DNA of 64,000 nucleotides from Paralithodes platypus. Its lineage: Eukaryota; Arthropoda; Malacostraca; Decapoda; Lithodidae. The DNA lies in NCBI GenBank assembly GCA_032716605.1, contig JAVRFV010002340.1:1-64000 (forward strand), given 5' to 3'. A model generated the notes under the pieces. The model was not told the origin of the DNA. It did not search any database and was given only the letters and a program-made list of their open reading frames with translations. How positions within the stretch are numbered: the stretch's first letter is position 1; every line of letters starts with the position of its first letter. Of this stretch, positions 41,220 through 51,149 are shown one piece after another. The translations under genes and the position numbers were made by a program.

Positions 41220-41345
41220 GTATGTATGTATGTATCTTTATCTATCTAGCTATCTATTGCCTGATGCCGTGATCCCCAAAGGGGTGGCCACGAACGAAAC
41301 ACCCCCATGCACCTCTGTCCCCAGTCAGTCGACGCCTCTCCTCCC
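41220..41345 (-). mobile_element. LINE-E-type 3' tail fragment
   Basis: Inverted relative of 30520-30652 and 55890-56018: (ATGT/ATCT)n, GCCTGATGCCGTGATCCCC and CATGCACCTCTGTCCC. The part 41350-41550 resembles common arthropod repeat sequence (CACCTCTTACGACACGCAGG) but was not classified. From 41550 to 42311 no gene is seen. Confidence 0.65.
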
Positions 41346-42311
41346 AACCACTAAGATTGTCCATAGTCGGTCGGGGTTCGTCAACATTAGATCTGTCCAC
41401 ATCCGAGGCTGTTCGTTTGATCTTCGTTACAGTAAGTATTTTTCATGGGTGGGGGGTCACAAGCCCACCGACCCAACTTCTTTAGTCACCTCTTACGACA
41501 CGCAGGAGGCACGTGGGGCATATTCTATTCCCTTACCGCCAGGGTAAAAACTTTAAAGCTATCAAGAGTGGGACTGTTAACAATATGAGATGGAAGGTGA
41601 TTCCACTCTTGGATGTTGTGGGGGAAAAATGAGTACCCAAATATGTCTGTGCTTGCCTGGTATGTGTGGTATTTTCGGTTGTGGCTGCCTCATGTGGATC
41701 GTATATTTTTAGGGTATAAATATGTGTCCTTGTCTATGTCTACTAGATTGTTTGTGATTTTGTATAACATTTGTTGTATGTGTATTTGTCTTCTTGTTGC
41801 AAGTGTGTCTAGTTTAATGTCTTGTTTAAAAGCAAAGTGACCGATGTAGTGTGTCTGTAATCACGCCTGGTGGAGCAAGGCAAAAAAAGCTGGCACAGAT
41901 AGATGAGCAGAGGATGACGAAAGCAAAGCAGGGCAGCTTGGAGGAAGGGGATGAAACCGGGGAGAGAGGCCGAAGGACCACCGACGACAACCTCAAAAAC
42001 ACGTGGATTGCGCACGACACACAGACGTCCGCACGCGACCGCCGACCAGCAGCACCTCCACTAGAGAATCTTATTGTTAGAGAGCTTATATTTACTCGTA
42101 GAACTGAGCCATGCGTTATAATTTCTTATACTCTCACTTAATTACATTCCCCCTATTTCAGTTATAGGTATTACAGGTAATACATTATCAGTTTATTTTA
42201 TATACTAGTCTCCAGTTCCCTTTTATTCTATTTATTTATTTTTTATTCTTACATTACACGAACTTCTTGAATTGGCAACAGTGTCATGGTCAAATGGTTG
42301 TCTCGATGATG

Positions 42312-42400
42312 ATTATAATAATAATAATAATAATATTTTATTTCAGACTCACACAGTACAGAGGGGACCATACTGGGGTCCATATATACCTTACAGTAAC
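42312..42400 (-). mobile_element. LINE-G 3' terminal fragment
   Basis: (TAA)n followed by ~75 bases identical to 37463-37523. It ends at TTACAGTAAC, where DIRS-3 starts; LINE-G sequence resumes at 49600 beyond DIRS-3 and LINE-D copy 2. Confidence 0.8.
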
Positions 42401-42752
42401 ATTGGGAGGTTTGACGTACCTCCCAACCTACCAAATAGGAAAACCTACTATTTGGTAGTAGTCTTGGAAAATCCAACGTCAAGGCTATTAACCTAATTGC
42501 AATGACGACTTGTCTATTTTGACTGCTATGTCGTCATTCCAACCGCGGTTAAAAAGAAAACGTCTAGAGTCTACTCCTTATCTTGCTCTAGGAGACGTTG
42601 TACATTAACCAAAACTACCACCGAAGGTGAAAAAAGCATAGAAGAGAAGAAAAAGGGGTTTACCTTAGTTACCGCTTAAGGCCCATCCTGTGTTCCGTCA
42701 TGTGCAGATCCCTGTCGAACGTGCGCATGAGCGACCCTCTCTTGTTATCACA
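42401..42752 (-). repeat. DIRS-3 right inverted terminal repeat
   Basis: Equals the DIRS-1 right repeat (11962-12310) with only a handful of changes; adenines are intact. Adjacent bases to 42812 equal DIRS-1 11900-11961 exactly by eye. Confidence 0.92.
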
Positions 42753-42811
42753 TCTCACGTCAGCAGAAGAACGCGGATGGGCAGGGGTCCGGCGTGAGGG
42801 AGGGTATTATG

Positions 42812-42927
42812 TACGTTGGATTTTCCAAGATTACTACCAAATAGTAGGTTTTCCTATTTGGTAGGTTGGGAGGTACGTCAAACCTCCCAATTTGTTAGTA
42901 GTCTTGGCAAATCCAACGTCAAGGCTG
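42812..42927 (-). repeat. DIRS-3 internal complementary region
   Basis: Corresponds to DIRS-1 11787-11899 with one visible change (AAGATTACT for AAGACTACT). Confidence 0.92.
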
Positions 42928-43278
42928 CATAACAAATAGGAGGAGGACATCCAAGCCCAACCTACCAAAAAAACCAATGCATAAAACAAAATTACGAATG
43001 ACAAAGACACAATGTAAACAAGAGAGTTTAATAAAAGAGTGAAAAACTGAGGAGTAGCTAAAAAGAACAGTTTTAACACATGCCCGTCATTCATAGTAAT
43101 GCAAAAACATAGACTTGTCTGAAACCAAATAGGTACTGTACCCAAAATCCCTTTTCTTCAAAAACCAACAAAAACACTGAACACAAGAACAAAACACAAT
43201 TTTCAATGTGGCAAAAACACTTATGTACTGGAACAATACATAATCCCAAACTTGCAATCCAGTGTTGCAAACCCATAC

Positions 43279-43303
43279 ACCCCCCCCCCCCCCCCCCCCC
43301 CCC
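43279..43303 (+). repeat. Poly(C) tract in the DIRS-3 3' UTR
   Basis: About 25 consecutive C (G on the element's sense strand), an expansion of the short G-run at DIRS-1 11418-11424. Confidence 0.9.
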
Positions 43304-43384
43304 TTTGTCAAATAAAACAAAGGAAAAGAACGAGGGACAAGGGGGGAAGACCAGGGATCTTCGCCAGAGCACCAGGAAACACGA

Positions 43385-44400
43385 CCCCCGAGAGCAATCA
43401 CCGGCCGAGGGGGTCGAACACTGGACACGGAGAGGTAGGAGATGAAGGAATTGATAGAAGACCACAAAACCGCGGAGGCGAAGGCAGGGAAGGATCGACG
43501 TGGCAGGAACCGGAAGGAGGCAGCAAAGGATCTGACATCGCGCACAGAACCCCTACAAACAGGGTGACGGGCACGAACGGTCCGACAAACGTGGCGGCCC
43601 AGCTGCACCTGCTAGAGCTTCCCACCTGTCCGAGGAGACACCCACACAGCAGTACCCGAAGGCGGCGCCACAGACGCAACAGAGGAGTGCAAGGCTGACA
43701 CCGGGCACAACACATGGCGAGGATGCCCACGCCGTAAAGCCTGGACGGCGAAAGGCTGGAAAACGGGGGCCTCCCTCCCATGCGTGGTAACAAAAGGTGG
43801 GGAGGAGGCGAACGAGACGCCATGCAAGGACGGGGAGAATCGGACGCAGTCCCGGGGCCGTGACAATGCCGCTAGTGCAGACACCCGATCCCCAGTGGCC
43901 AGAGCGACAAGGAAGAGTGGACGCCCGAGCAACGGAACCGGCGTAGCGGCCCTTGTATACGTGGGGGAAGCCAGAAGGACCAGAGCCCGCCCCAGATCCC
44001 ACAGCGGAGAGACCTGGCGCGGAGGCGGTCAATCCCGGAAGGCAGCCGTCAGGAAGGAATCCAGCACCTGTGGCGGAACGACCAGCCCAGCGACGGACCC
44101 AAAGAACCCCCCGGACGGCAGACAAGTGGGTACGTATAGCGTCGACTGGAAAGCGACGTGTACGGAAGAGGTGAAACAAGGAGCGTAGGACGAGGGAAGG
44201 AGAGCCAACTGGCAGGCGAGTGGCCTGTAGCCACCTAGTAAAAAACCTCCAGCGGGACCCGTAAGGCCCCCAAGGAGAAGACGGCCAGGAACGCTGCAGG
44301 AAGTCAGTCAGGGCCCGGCCGGGGACCGGGAGCCACCGTGCCTCATGAACAAGCACGATGCGAAGGCCAAAGAGGTCCGCAGGACCCCAACCTAGCCCAA
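43385..44400 (-). pseudogene. DIRS-3 tyrosine recombinase, catalytically dead
   Basis: Aligns with the DIRS-1 recombinase (10350-11348) over its length, spread over frames such as 44234-43553 and 43608-43380. The first catalytic Arg remains in GDRVSALAALSR, and the Tyr in ISYLSV, but the His of HDVRS is Arg (GSVRDVRSF), and many Glu, Lys, Asp, Asn and Tyr residues are replaced by Ala, Gly, Pro, Arg or Ser. These changes follow directly from replacement of sense-strand adenines. Open frames remain long because stop codons have been removed with the adenines. No function is expected. Confidence 0.82.
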
Positions 44401-45130
44401 GTGGAAGCCGGAGACAGGTAGAGGGACCGGACCCGGGCACCACCGCGGCAACCGGGCGGACCAAGTCCGTGCCGGCCACAGAGGCGCGAGGAGCCAGACG
44501 CAGCCGTGGTACAGCCGCAGCTTCGCGAAGACCGGGCACATCAACAGCGCGTCTGGTGGCGGAAAAATGGATATCGACCGCCACCAGTACCAGGCGACCA
44601 TGAAAGCGTCCGGACCCCCCCCGGAGCGCGAGGCCGGAGGGAGAGGTCCAGAGGCAACTGGCGCGGCACCCCCGATGCGAACAAGGCGACCTCCGGAACA
44701 CCTCAGGAAGCCGCGAGGTCGGCGAACACAGTCCGTTTCATCGCCCATTCTACAAGAACGCCCTGCCCTCTCGACAGGGCGGCCGCCCAAAGGGTGGCAG
44801 GCCCGGGCAGGGAGGAGGCATGCAAGGAGAAGGGGTGTCGGTCCGCGAGGAAGAACAACTCCACCGAGACCCCTAATAGAGTCAACGACCTGGAGGACCC
44901 CCGCATAAGGAAACAGGGGACAGCTTGTCTGAGTGTCCAACCCGAAGGCCACCGACTCACCCCGAAGGGCCAGCGCGGGGACCCGCAGGAAGAACAAAGG
45001 AACCAACAATCCGAGGGCATAGACAGGTAAGAGGAGGGAGACCCACCCATCTGCCGGGAAGTGGACGTCCCAGGTTCGATTGGGAACCTCACCCAACCTC
45101 GCTCGACGTATCTGTGGTTACCCAGACCGT
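44392..45130 (-). pseudogene. DIRS-3 RNase H and methyltransferase-like region, adenine-depleted
   Basis: The frame 45096-44392 and neighbouring frames align with DIRS-1 9600-10340 (block VPLFFLR, then ALRGESVAFGLDTQT for ALRGKSVAFRMDNQT, then FPPPDALLMC and LLAPLWPARTW). The RNase H motif MDN is LDT, so a catalytic Asp survives by position, but the surrounding charged residues are lost. Frame changes separate the blocks. FPPP is retained because its codons contain little A. It is a decayed copy; the pattern of loss is the informative part. Confidence 0.78.
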
Positions 45131-46259
45131 CGGCGGGGGGGTCGGTCCAGGGCACAGCCGCAAAGAGCGAGCCCCGAGCAACCCAGCGACCGAAGCGCCG
45201 GCGAACGGTACGCGGGAGCGGCAGGAGCCGATCCATAGGGGCAACGGAAACACCGCGGTGCCCATGAGGAGGAGGCGGCGTAGCCAGAGGCTCCCTAATG
45301 GAAGGGGCAGAGCGGCCCAATGCAGCGAACCCACGAACGAGTCCCAGAGCCACCCCGGGAGGGAGACCGAGTGCAACACGGCGAGGACCGTCCACCGAAG
45401 GTGCACCGCGGCCGGCAGACCCCGGGTCACCGTAGCGCCGGACAAAACCCATGCGAGACCGACCCATGGCACGACACGCGACGGGGTCAAGCGTGACTTG
45501 GGAACATCGAAGGGGAACCCTAACCGTGCGATGTCGCGAACGATTGTGAGGGCGTCGCCAATGCACAGGCCTAGGGCGTCGGAAACTACCAACCAAACGG
45601 CCAAGGAAAACAGGAGCTGGAGCCCGCTCCTGAGGAGAGGACCCAGAGCCTGCCCCACCAGTGCGGAGAAGATCTGCGGCGCGATGTGGAGACCGAAGGG
45701 AAGGCCGTCGAACAGGAAACACTCGATCGGAAGTCCGAACGGCCAAGAATCGCTGGAAGCGAGGATGGAGAGGAACGAGCCAAGACACATCCTGGAGGGC
45801 CAGCGACACTACCCACGACAGAGGGCACAGGGCCAGGCGTACCAGGGGTATCGGCAGCATCCGAAACCGTGTGTGCACGATGTGCCCGGTGAGGGCCAAC
45901 AGATCCACCACCGGTCGCATCGCGTCGCAGGTCGGCGACGGAACCAGAAAGACACGGGAGAGGAAAACCGGGTGACCGGCGGTCAACTCCCTCGACGCTA
46001 CCCAGCTCGGGCATGGAAGTGAACACGTGGGCCACCTCTGAAGAGATGGGCCGTTGTCGGTGACAAGAGCGGAGTGGGGGTCCGGACGTCCACCTCCAGG
46101 TGAGAACCCTCCGCGCAACCCGCCGCTCCCAACGTCCCTCGCGGCTACCGAGGGGCGCAAGGGCGAAAACAACCCGAGGGAGCACCCGAGAGGAGGGGAG
46201 CGACCCGGTACGCCCAGGCGAGAAGGAGAACAAGGAGGCCGACCCAGAGAACTACACAT
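45089..46259 (-). pseudogene. DIRS-3 reverse transcriptase, adenine-depleted
   Basis: Aligned with DIRS-1 8470-9600. The catalytic motif YLDDW is SLAVW, the first catalytic Asp in VSLDLKDAYWHV is Ala (VSLALQDVSWLV), and lysines and asparagines throughout have become Gly, Ala, Arg or Pro. In the 300 bases 45181-45480, 43 of 58 DIRS-1 adenines are replaced (22 to C, 14 to G, 7 to T) but only 7 of about 242 other bases, plus one deleted G. Overlapping frames of 518 and 233 residues stay open. The enzyme cannot be active. Confidence 0.88.
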
Positions 46260-46299
46260 TGTGTTGACGTGGAGGTACCCCCGGTACGGGCCGTGCGGG

Positions 46300-47982
46300 C
46301 ATGAGCGCCACGTTGACCTCCTCTACCCCCGCCCCCCCCCAACCTCGTCGAAAAGGGCGGGCCACCCCAACCCAAGGCCGGCGCGGGGCTGACCCCTACG
46401 AAAGGCGGCCGGAAGTGGAAGGCCGGCCAGCCCCGACACAGAGGGGATGAAAGGGGCAAGAACAGAAGTGCGAGGCGGAACCGAAGCACTGGCCAGCAAC
46501 GTCCCAGTCTTGCGCCCGAGCAAGGCGGCAGCACTTGCAGCAGCACCCCGAAGAGGACCGGCAGAAGGACGGGACTGAGAAAACCCCGCGCGCGGCACAG
46601 CGCGTCGGTGCGTGACGTAAGCAGGGTCCGTAACGACACAGCACGGCGTCGTGTGGCGGAAGCAGGGGCCGCCGACAGAGAAGCGGAGCATTCCCAAGCA
46701 TCCTGCGTAAAAAAACCCCGACGTATATAGCGCAGAGTACAACAAACCCTGACGAATAACCAAGGGGGCCGGCCGGCAGAACGAAGACCGTACCGTCGTG
46801 CGGTGCCGAGTTGCCGCGCACAAAACCGCCTTCAGCTCGGGAACCAAAGTCACCGCGAGCCGAAGGTGGACCCGCTCAACGCGGTCCAAACCCTCGCGAA
46901 GATCGCCTGGCGCAGACGCCTCGAAAAGCCGCAGGTGGTGAACAGACGTCTGGAGGGAACCTAAAGACAAGACAATAAGTCCGTCACCCTCCGTCGCAAG
47001 GGAAAAACCTTGGCGACAGAGGGCTGATCCGGGTGAGAGAAGAACGGGGTAGCAATAGAACAAAGTTCAAGAACGGGCGCGCTCATCCAGGACCAGAACG
47101 CGCCGTCCAACCCGCCGACAGACACAAGAGGAGGCAAAATCAGGGACGACTCCGGGGGAGGGACGGAAGGAGAGCCGTCGACGGATCGGTGTGTGAAGTC
47201 GAAGGCCTCAGCAAACCAGGCCTCCAATGGGAGAGGGCGACCGAGCATGACGGCTAAGCCAGGCGTACCGGCGTCGCACAAACCTGTCCCTTAGGAGGAC
47301 AGACCCGTCAACACAGCCAGGGACTGAACAGCCGGAAGGATGTCAGTGCGGCTGAAGCCTGACCAGAGCGTAGGCCTGCAGAAGGGAGGGGGACCATAGC
47401 AGGGGTAGGTAGGGTGAGGTGCTGAGGGTGAGGCACCGCCAAGAAGGGCGAGAAGAGGGAGTCTTCCATCGACTCCAAGCGCCCGTCGAAGCGTGACACA
47501 ACCCAGCCCTGCATAGCCGACAATTGATCCGAGAGAGGCTACCCCCCCCCAGATTGGTCGGCCCGCAGGGGCGAGCGTCAGCGGGAGCGAGACCCACGAC
47601 ACGAACCAGCAGCGTCGCGGCCCAAGGAAGGCGAGCGACGACGGTTGTGTCGCCGTTGAGGGACTCGTCCCCGATCACGAACGGCCGAGGGGGAAACAGC
47701 ACCATTCCCCTCTTCCAGCGACACATCAGCTCCTGAGAAAGGGGACCCCGAAACCTCGCGAAACCCCACCGAGGCAAGAGGAGGGGTACCCCCCTGGCGA
47801 GACGGTAAGGGAAGGTCAGGAAGAGAAGAATGAGGAGGAGCAGGACGACGGGAGTGGGAAGGCTGGCCGGGTGAAAGGAGGCCAGGAGCCGCGGGGGGAA
47901 ACAGAGCAAGGATCCCCGGGGCTGAGATAACAGGGCGGCCCGACACCGAGGCGGAGGAGGGAGGGACCACCACCGTCGGCAT
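46300..47982 (-). pseudogene. DIRS-3 gag region, partly adenine-depleted
   Basis: Frames such as 47063-46323 and 47281-46961 match the DIRS-1 gag (for example GSLQTSVHHLRL and DLREGLD with following His-Val-Arg changed). The N-terminal RS-rich part lies at 47343-48000 in two frames. Adenine replacement is weaker towards 47982: between 47640 and 47760 only about a third of adenines differ. A ~415-bp segment equivalent to DIRS-1 6985-7400 is deleted. A run of C residues near 47540 and an in-frame stop at 47578 break the frame. Confidence 0.75.
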
Positions 47983-49545
47983 ATCTTTTCCTCGCTTCAA
48001 CTGGTTCCACTAGTAATTCTCCATTTGCACCTTTCACCGACTCTTCCCTCTCCTTACTTTATTTACCTCCTTCCAGAAAATCTTCGTTCTTCAAAATCAC
48101 CTTTGACCCCACCTTTCGTTTGCATCTTTTTTCGCTTCTCTAATATTCCGTTTTGCCTCTCTCCTTTTCTCCTTTTACCTCTCCCATACCTCAACACTAC
48201 CATCCTTTAAAACCCTCTCAAAACACTGTCTCTTCTCCTCAACTGCCTTTCTCACCGTATCATTCCACCACTCGCTTCCCTTCCTGATACCTCTGCCTCC
48301 TACTTTTGCCGCATCCTCTGCACTTGCTCTTCCTTCCTTAAACTTCCATTCACCCTCTCTCTCTCTTCCATCTCTCTCACTTCCATCCACTTTTCATTTA
48401 GTCTTTCCTTGTACTCCCTCTCTTTTTCACTCTTCTCTAACTCACTAAGTTATATTACCTCTCTTACTTCACGCTTGTCTCTTATTCTCCTGTAACTCTT
48501 AACTCTTAGCTTTCCCTCCACCAGGTAATGATCTGACATACCCTACCCTCCGCCTCACCTCTCACATTCACATCCAGCAGTCTACACAATCCCTTGTCAC
48601 CAGCACATAATCCATCAATGCCCTCTTACAATCTCTCCCCACAAGTCTATGCCAGGTGTACTTGTGCATACGCCTTTTTTTGAAGAACGTATTACCTATA
48701 CTCAATCTGCACTCTTCACATACATTTTTCAGTCTTTCTCCACTCTCGTTTACACCATCCACACCAAAACTACCGATGACTCCCTCAACAGGCTCATTTC
48801 CTACCCTAGCATTTAGGTCCCCTAAAACTATAACATTTTGCCTTGTAGACAATCTCTCAAATCCTCCTAGAAACCCTCTACCTCGTCTAACTCTCTTTCA
48901 CTTCCTGGTCCATACGCACTTACAAAAACCCATCTTTCACCCTTAACTCCCTCCGACATATTATGTTCCAATAAATCCGAGGAGGCGGGAGCCCCAGGAT
49001 CATTGCCACTGCCTCGCACTACACTCAAAACAACACTGCGGCCGTTAGAATTATCGGAGGTGAATGAGGTTGCCACCAACGGTTTTATCGTGAGGTAACT
49101 TATCGGACTTACTGAGCTCCATATGACGCTAGAGCGTCATATAACTTATTATAAAGACATGCAGATAAGTCCATATGACGCACTAGCGTCATACGAGTTT
49201 TTGGTGGACTTATTCATATGACGCGGTAGCGTCATATAATTATGTCTGGGAGAGTTAAACTGCATTCGCACCCACATTAGCCTTGATGACACCTCTTTCC
49301 ACTCTTTTATAAACTCTCTCAACTCCTCCTTCACTCCTTCTTTCCCCTGACTCCCTCATCTACTCCAGACTTTCTACCTATCACGTTTCCAAAATCCACT
49401 TCTCCCTCTCCTTTCATCTTTGTTTCATTCAGTGCAAGCACATCATACTTCCTTCTTTCAAATAACCTTCCAATGTCCTCTCGCTTCTCATTCGTACTAC
49501 ATCCACGCACATTTAAAGCTCCTATTATTAGGGTCCGGGACCACG
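47983..49545 (-). pseudogene. LINE-D copy 2: RTE-like endonuclease and linker
   Basis: From 49545 down: ALNVRGCSTNEKREDIGRLF and VLALNETKMKGEG (endonuclease N-terminus with the catalytic Glu), WVFVSAYGPGSERELDE, VIVLGDLNARVGNEPVEG (GDLN), YTWHR and MDYVLVTRD, then the K/E-rich linker (48390-48037) that parallels LINE-D at 27600-28110. The TTAA element PB1b splits it at 48943-49258. It ends at 47983 against DIRS-3. Frame changes and small deletions abound; the RT is missing. It supplies the endonuclease half that LINE-D at 25553 lacks. Confidence 0.75.
48943..49258 (+). mobile_element. TTAA MITE PB1, copy b
   Basis: 316 bp with TTAA at both ends; left TTAACTCCCTCCGACATA, right TATGTCTGGGAGAGTTAA, an 18-bp inverted repeat with few mismatches. 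Same family as 13991-14302, with three ATATGACGC palindromes of different centres. Inserted in the LINE-D copy 2 endonuclease. Confidence 0.88.
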
Positions 49546-49599
49546 AACGCGCTCCCTCGCTCCTATCTCTGTCTCGTTTTTTTGGTAGATTTATTTGTG

Positions 49600-50585
49600 C
49601 TACAGTACAGTATAGGAATACCGGTACTGTACTGCACTATGAGGTTCAGTACCGGTATGCTAATTCTGTAGAGTAGCAGACCTGAAATCATACTTAAGGT
49701 TAAATATAGAACAACTTCCTCCAGTGTGCCTGGATCCTAGAGGTGTACACTATGCTCGGAGTTTGTAGCAATTTAATGATACTGTTCTCAGAAGTGTTAA
49801 GGTGCTGAATGAATTTATATGTTAGCTTTCTAATGAGTGATTGGTAACAGTGTAAGTTCATATAGGCACATAGCGTACTTGTACTCTCATATTTTGAGAG
49901 CCCCAGAAACATTTTCATGATATTGTGATTTGAGATACTTAGTCTATTTACTGTCATTTTCTTATAGTTCCACCATAGTTGTTGTTGTTGTTCCCCAAGC
50001 TGCCTGGCCGAACAGCCCCAAGACCCCGAGCAAGGCCAAGGCCATAACCGAGCGCCCCCACAGAACCCTCCCTGCCGACCACAATAAAGCCTGGGTGACC
50101 GAAGCCACTCCATGGCGGGGAGCTGAGGAGGGTGCGGAAATGACCGGGAAACTAAAGCCACACCCAGAGCCCTGTGCCCCTCAGCAATTATGAAGAGAAA
50201 ATTGAGGGGCAAAGGAAAAATGTGACACTTTGGCTTTCAATCTTGGTAGATTGGGAGGTCAATCCACGGAAGAGACGCCGTCACTTGAGATCTAGAAAAT
50301 ATATAGGTAAAAGGAACAGTCAGAGTAAGCTATGGGTATGGCAGAGATCGCTCAGTTCTCACTCTGATAGACCAGCCCATCACCACATGACTAGAACCCA
50401 ATCCTCTCAGCATCAGCTAGGAAAGGCCCTAGAAAGCCGCCTTTGGCGGGGGGATAGCTCCCCTATTTCAACCCCTTTCGGGGTTGGGCACCCACTGTAG
50501 TTGTGCTGTATACATTGGTGAGCAGTAGGAGTTGAACAATGTTATTTTTGTATCCCATGTGCACATATGAAATTTTCTTAATATT
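49600..50585 (-). mobile_element. LINE-G copy 2 fragment, split by SINE S1
   Basis: Sequence of 37735-38190 recurs at 49600-49981 and 50504-50585 with few differences, encoding the last part of LINE-G ORF2. SINE S1 copy b lies between. With 42312-42400 it may form one LINE-G copy split by DIRS-3 and LINE-D copy 2. Confidence 0.8.
49982..50491 (-). mobile_element. SINE S1, copy b (longest uninterrupted copy)
   Basis: About 510 bp with a (GTT)n tail at the left and a 12-bp target duplication CCACCATAGTTG / CCACTGTAGTTG (49970-49981 and 50492-50503, two changes). On its sense strand it begins GGTGCCCAACCCCGAAAGGG. Confidence 0.82.
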
Positions 50586-51052
50586 ATTTGTGACTTCAAT
50601 TATCAACCCAAACCCAAACATCTAATAACCTATAATAATATCGTAAATTAGGGCATTGGATAAATGAGGGAGACCTGTACATACATACAATGATTTAGCG
50701 TCGTTTTTCCATTACATGCATTGTAACGGCTCAGACGGGGTTGCCTTTCAGTAGCAGGAGTGTACTGTCGTACAATAAAGTCCTGCCACAGCACTGCTCC
50801 ACCATGTCATCACTGTGGCTGATGTTGGTATAGTGCTAACCGTCCCTCAGCAAGACTCATCAGTCCCCCTGCAGCACTTGCACCTGCAGTATCTGCAACC
50901 ACACGAGCCTTAATAGTTACAAAAAAACAGCCCCATAACAAGACTCTACTGTATACAGTATTAGGCAATGTGGACTATAGAACAATAAAGTCCTGCCCCA
51001 ACACTTCTCCAACATGCAAATACTGTTGCCGACACAGGTGTGGTGTCAAACC
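50586..51052 (+). repeat. Non-coding; ~210-bp direct duplication
   Basis: ACAATAAAGTCCTGCC followed by CAACACTTCTCCAACATG-like sequence occurs near 50773 and again near 50981, in the same orientation. No gene was recognised. Confidence 0.55.
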
Positions 51053-51149
51053 GCGCCCAGGTGTGGTGATGGGCTAGTCTATCAGAGTGAGAGCTGAGCG
51101 ATCTCTGCCATACCCATAGCTTACTCTGACTATTCCTTTTACTTATATA

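Larger units (their letters stand above)
42401..47982 (-). mobile_element. DIRS-3: DIRS-1 family copy with adenine-depleted coding region, 5' truncated
   Basis: From low to high coordinate: right terminal repeat (42401-42752), internal complementary region (42812-42927), 3' UTR, recombinase, RNase H, RT and part of gag, all on the minus strand. It is cut at 47982, where LINE-D sequence begins, and lacks about 415 bp relative to DIRS-1 6985-7400. The non-coding ends are about 98% identical to DIRS-1. The coding part differs almost only at DIRS-1 adenines, which have become C, G or T. Confidence 0.9.

Noticed and set aside
41221..41547. 109-residue frame as a small protein
   Set aside because: It reads across a LINE 3' tail in antisense; such frames are common gene-prediction artefacts in decapod repeats.
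43784..46392. Long plus-strand frames (up to 365 residues) opposite DIRS-3
   Set aside because: They are antisense shadows in GC-rich DNA without recognisable domains; the minus-strand frames align with DIRS-1 genes.
42401..47982. ADAR editing or APOBEC-type deamination as cause of the DIRS-3 differences
   Set aside because: ADAR yields only A to G and APOBEC only C to T. Here A goes to C most often, also to G and T, and C is hardly changed.
42401..47982. Sequencing or polishing error as cause of the DIRS-3 differences
   Set aside because: The errors would have to hit only sense-strand A and only in the coding part, leaving flanking repeats about 98% identical. Read support is still listed as a check.
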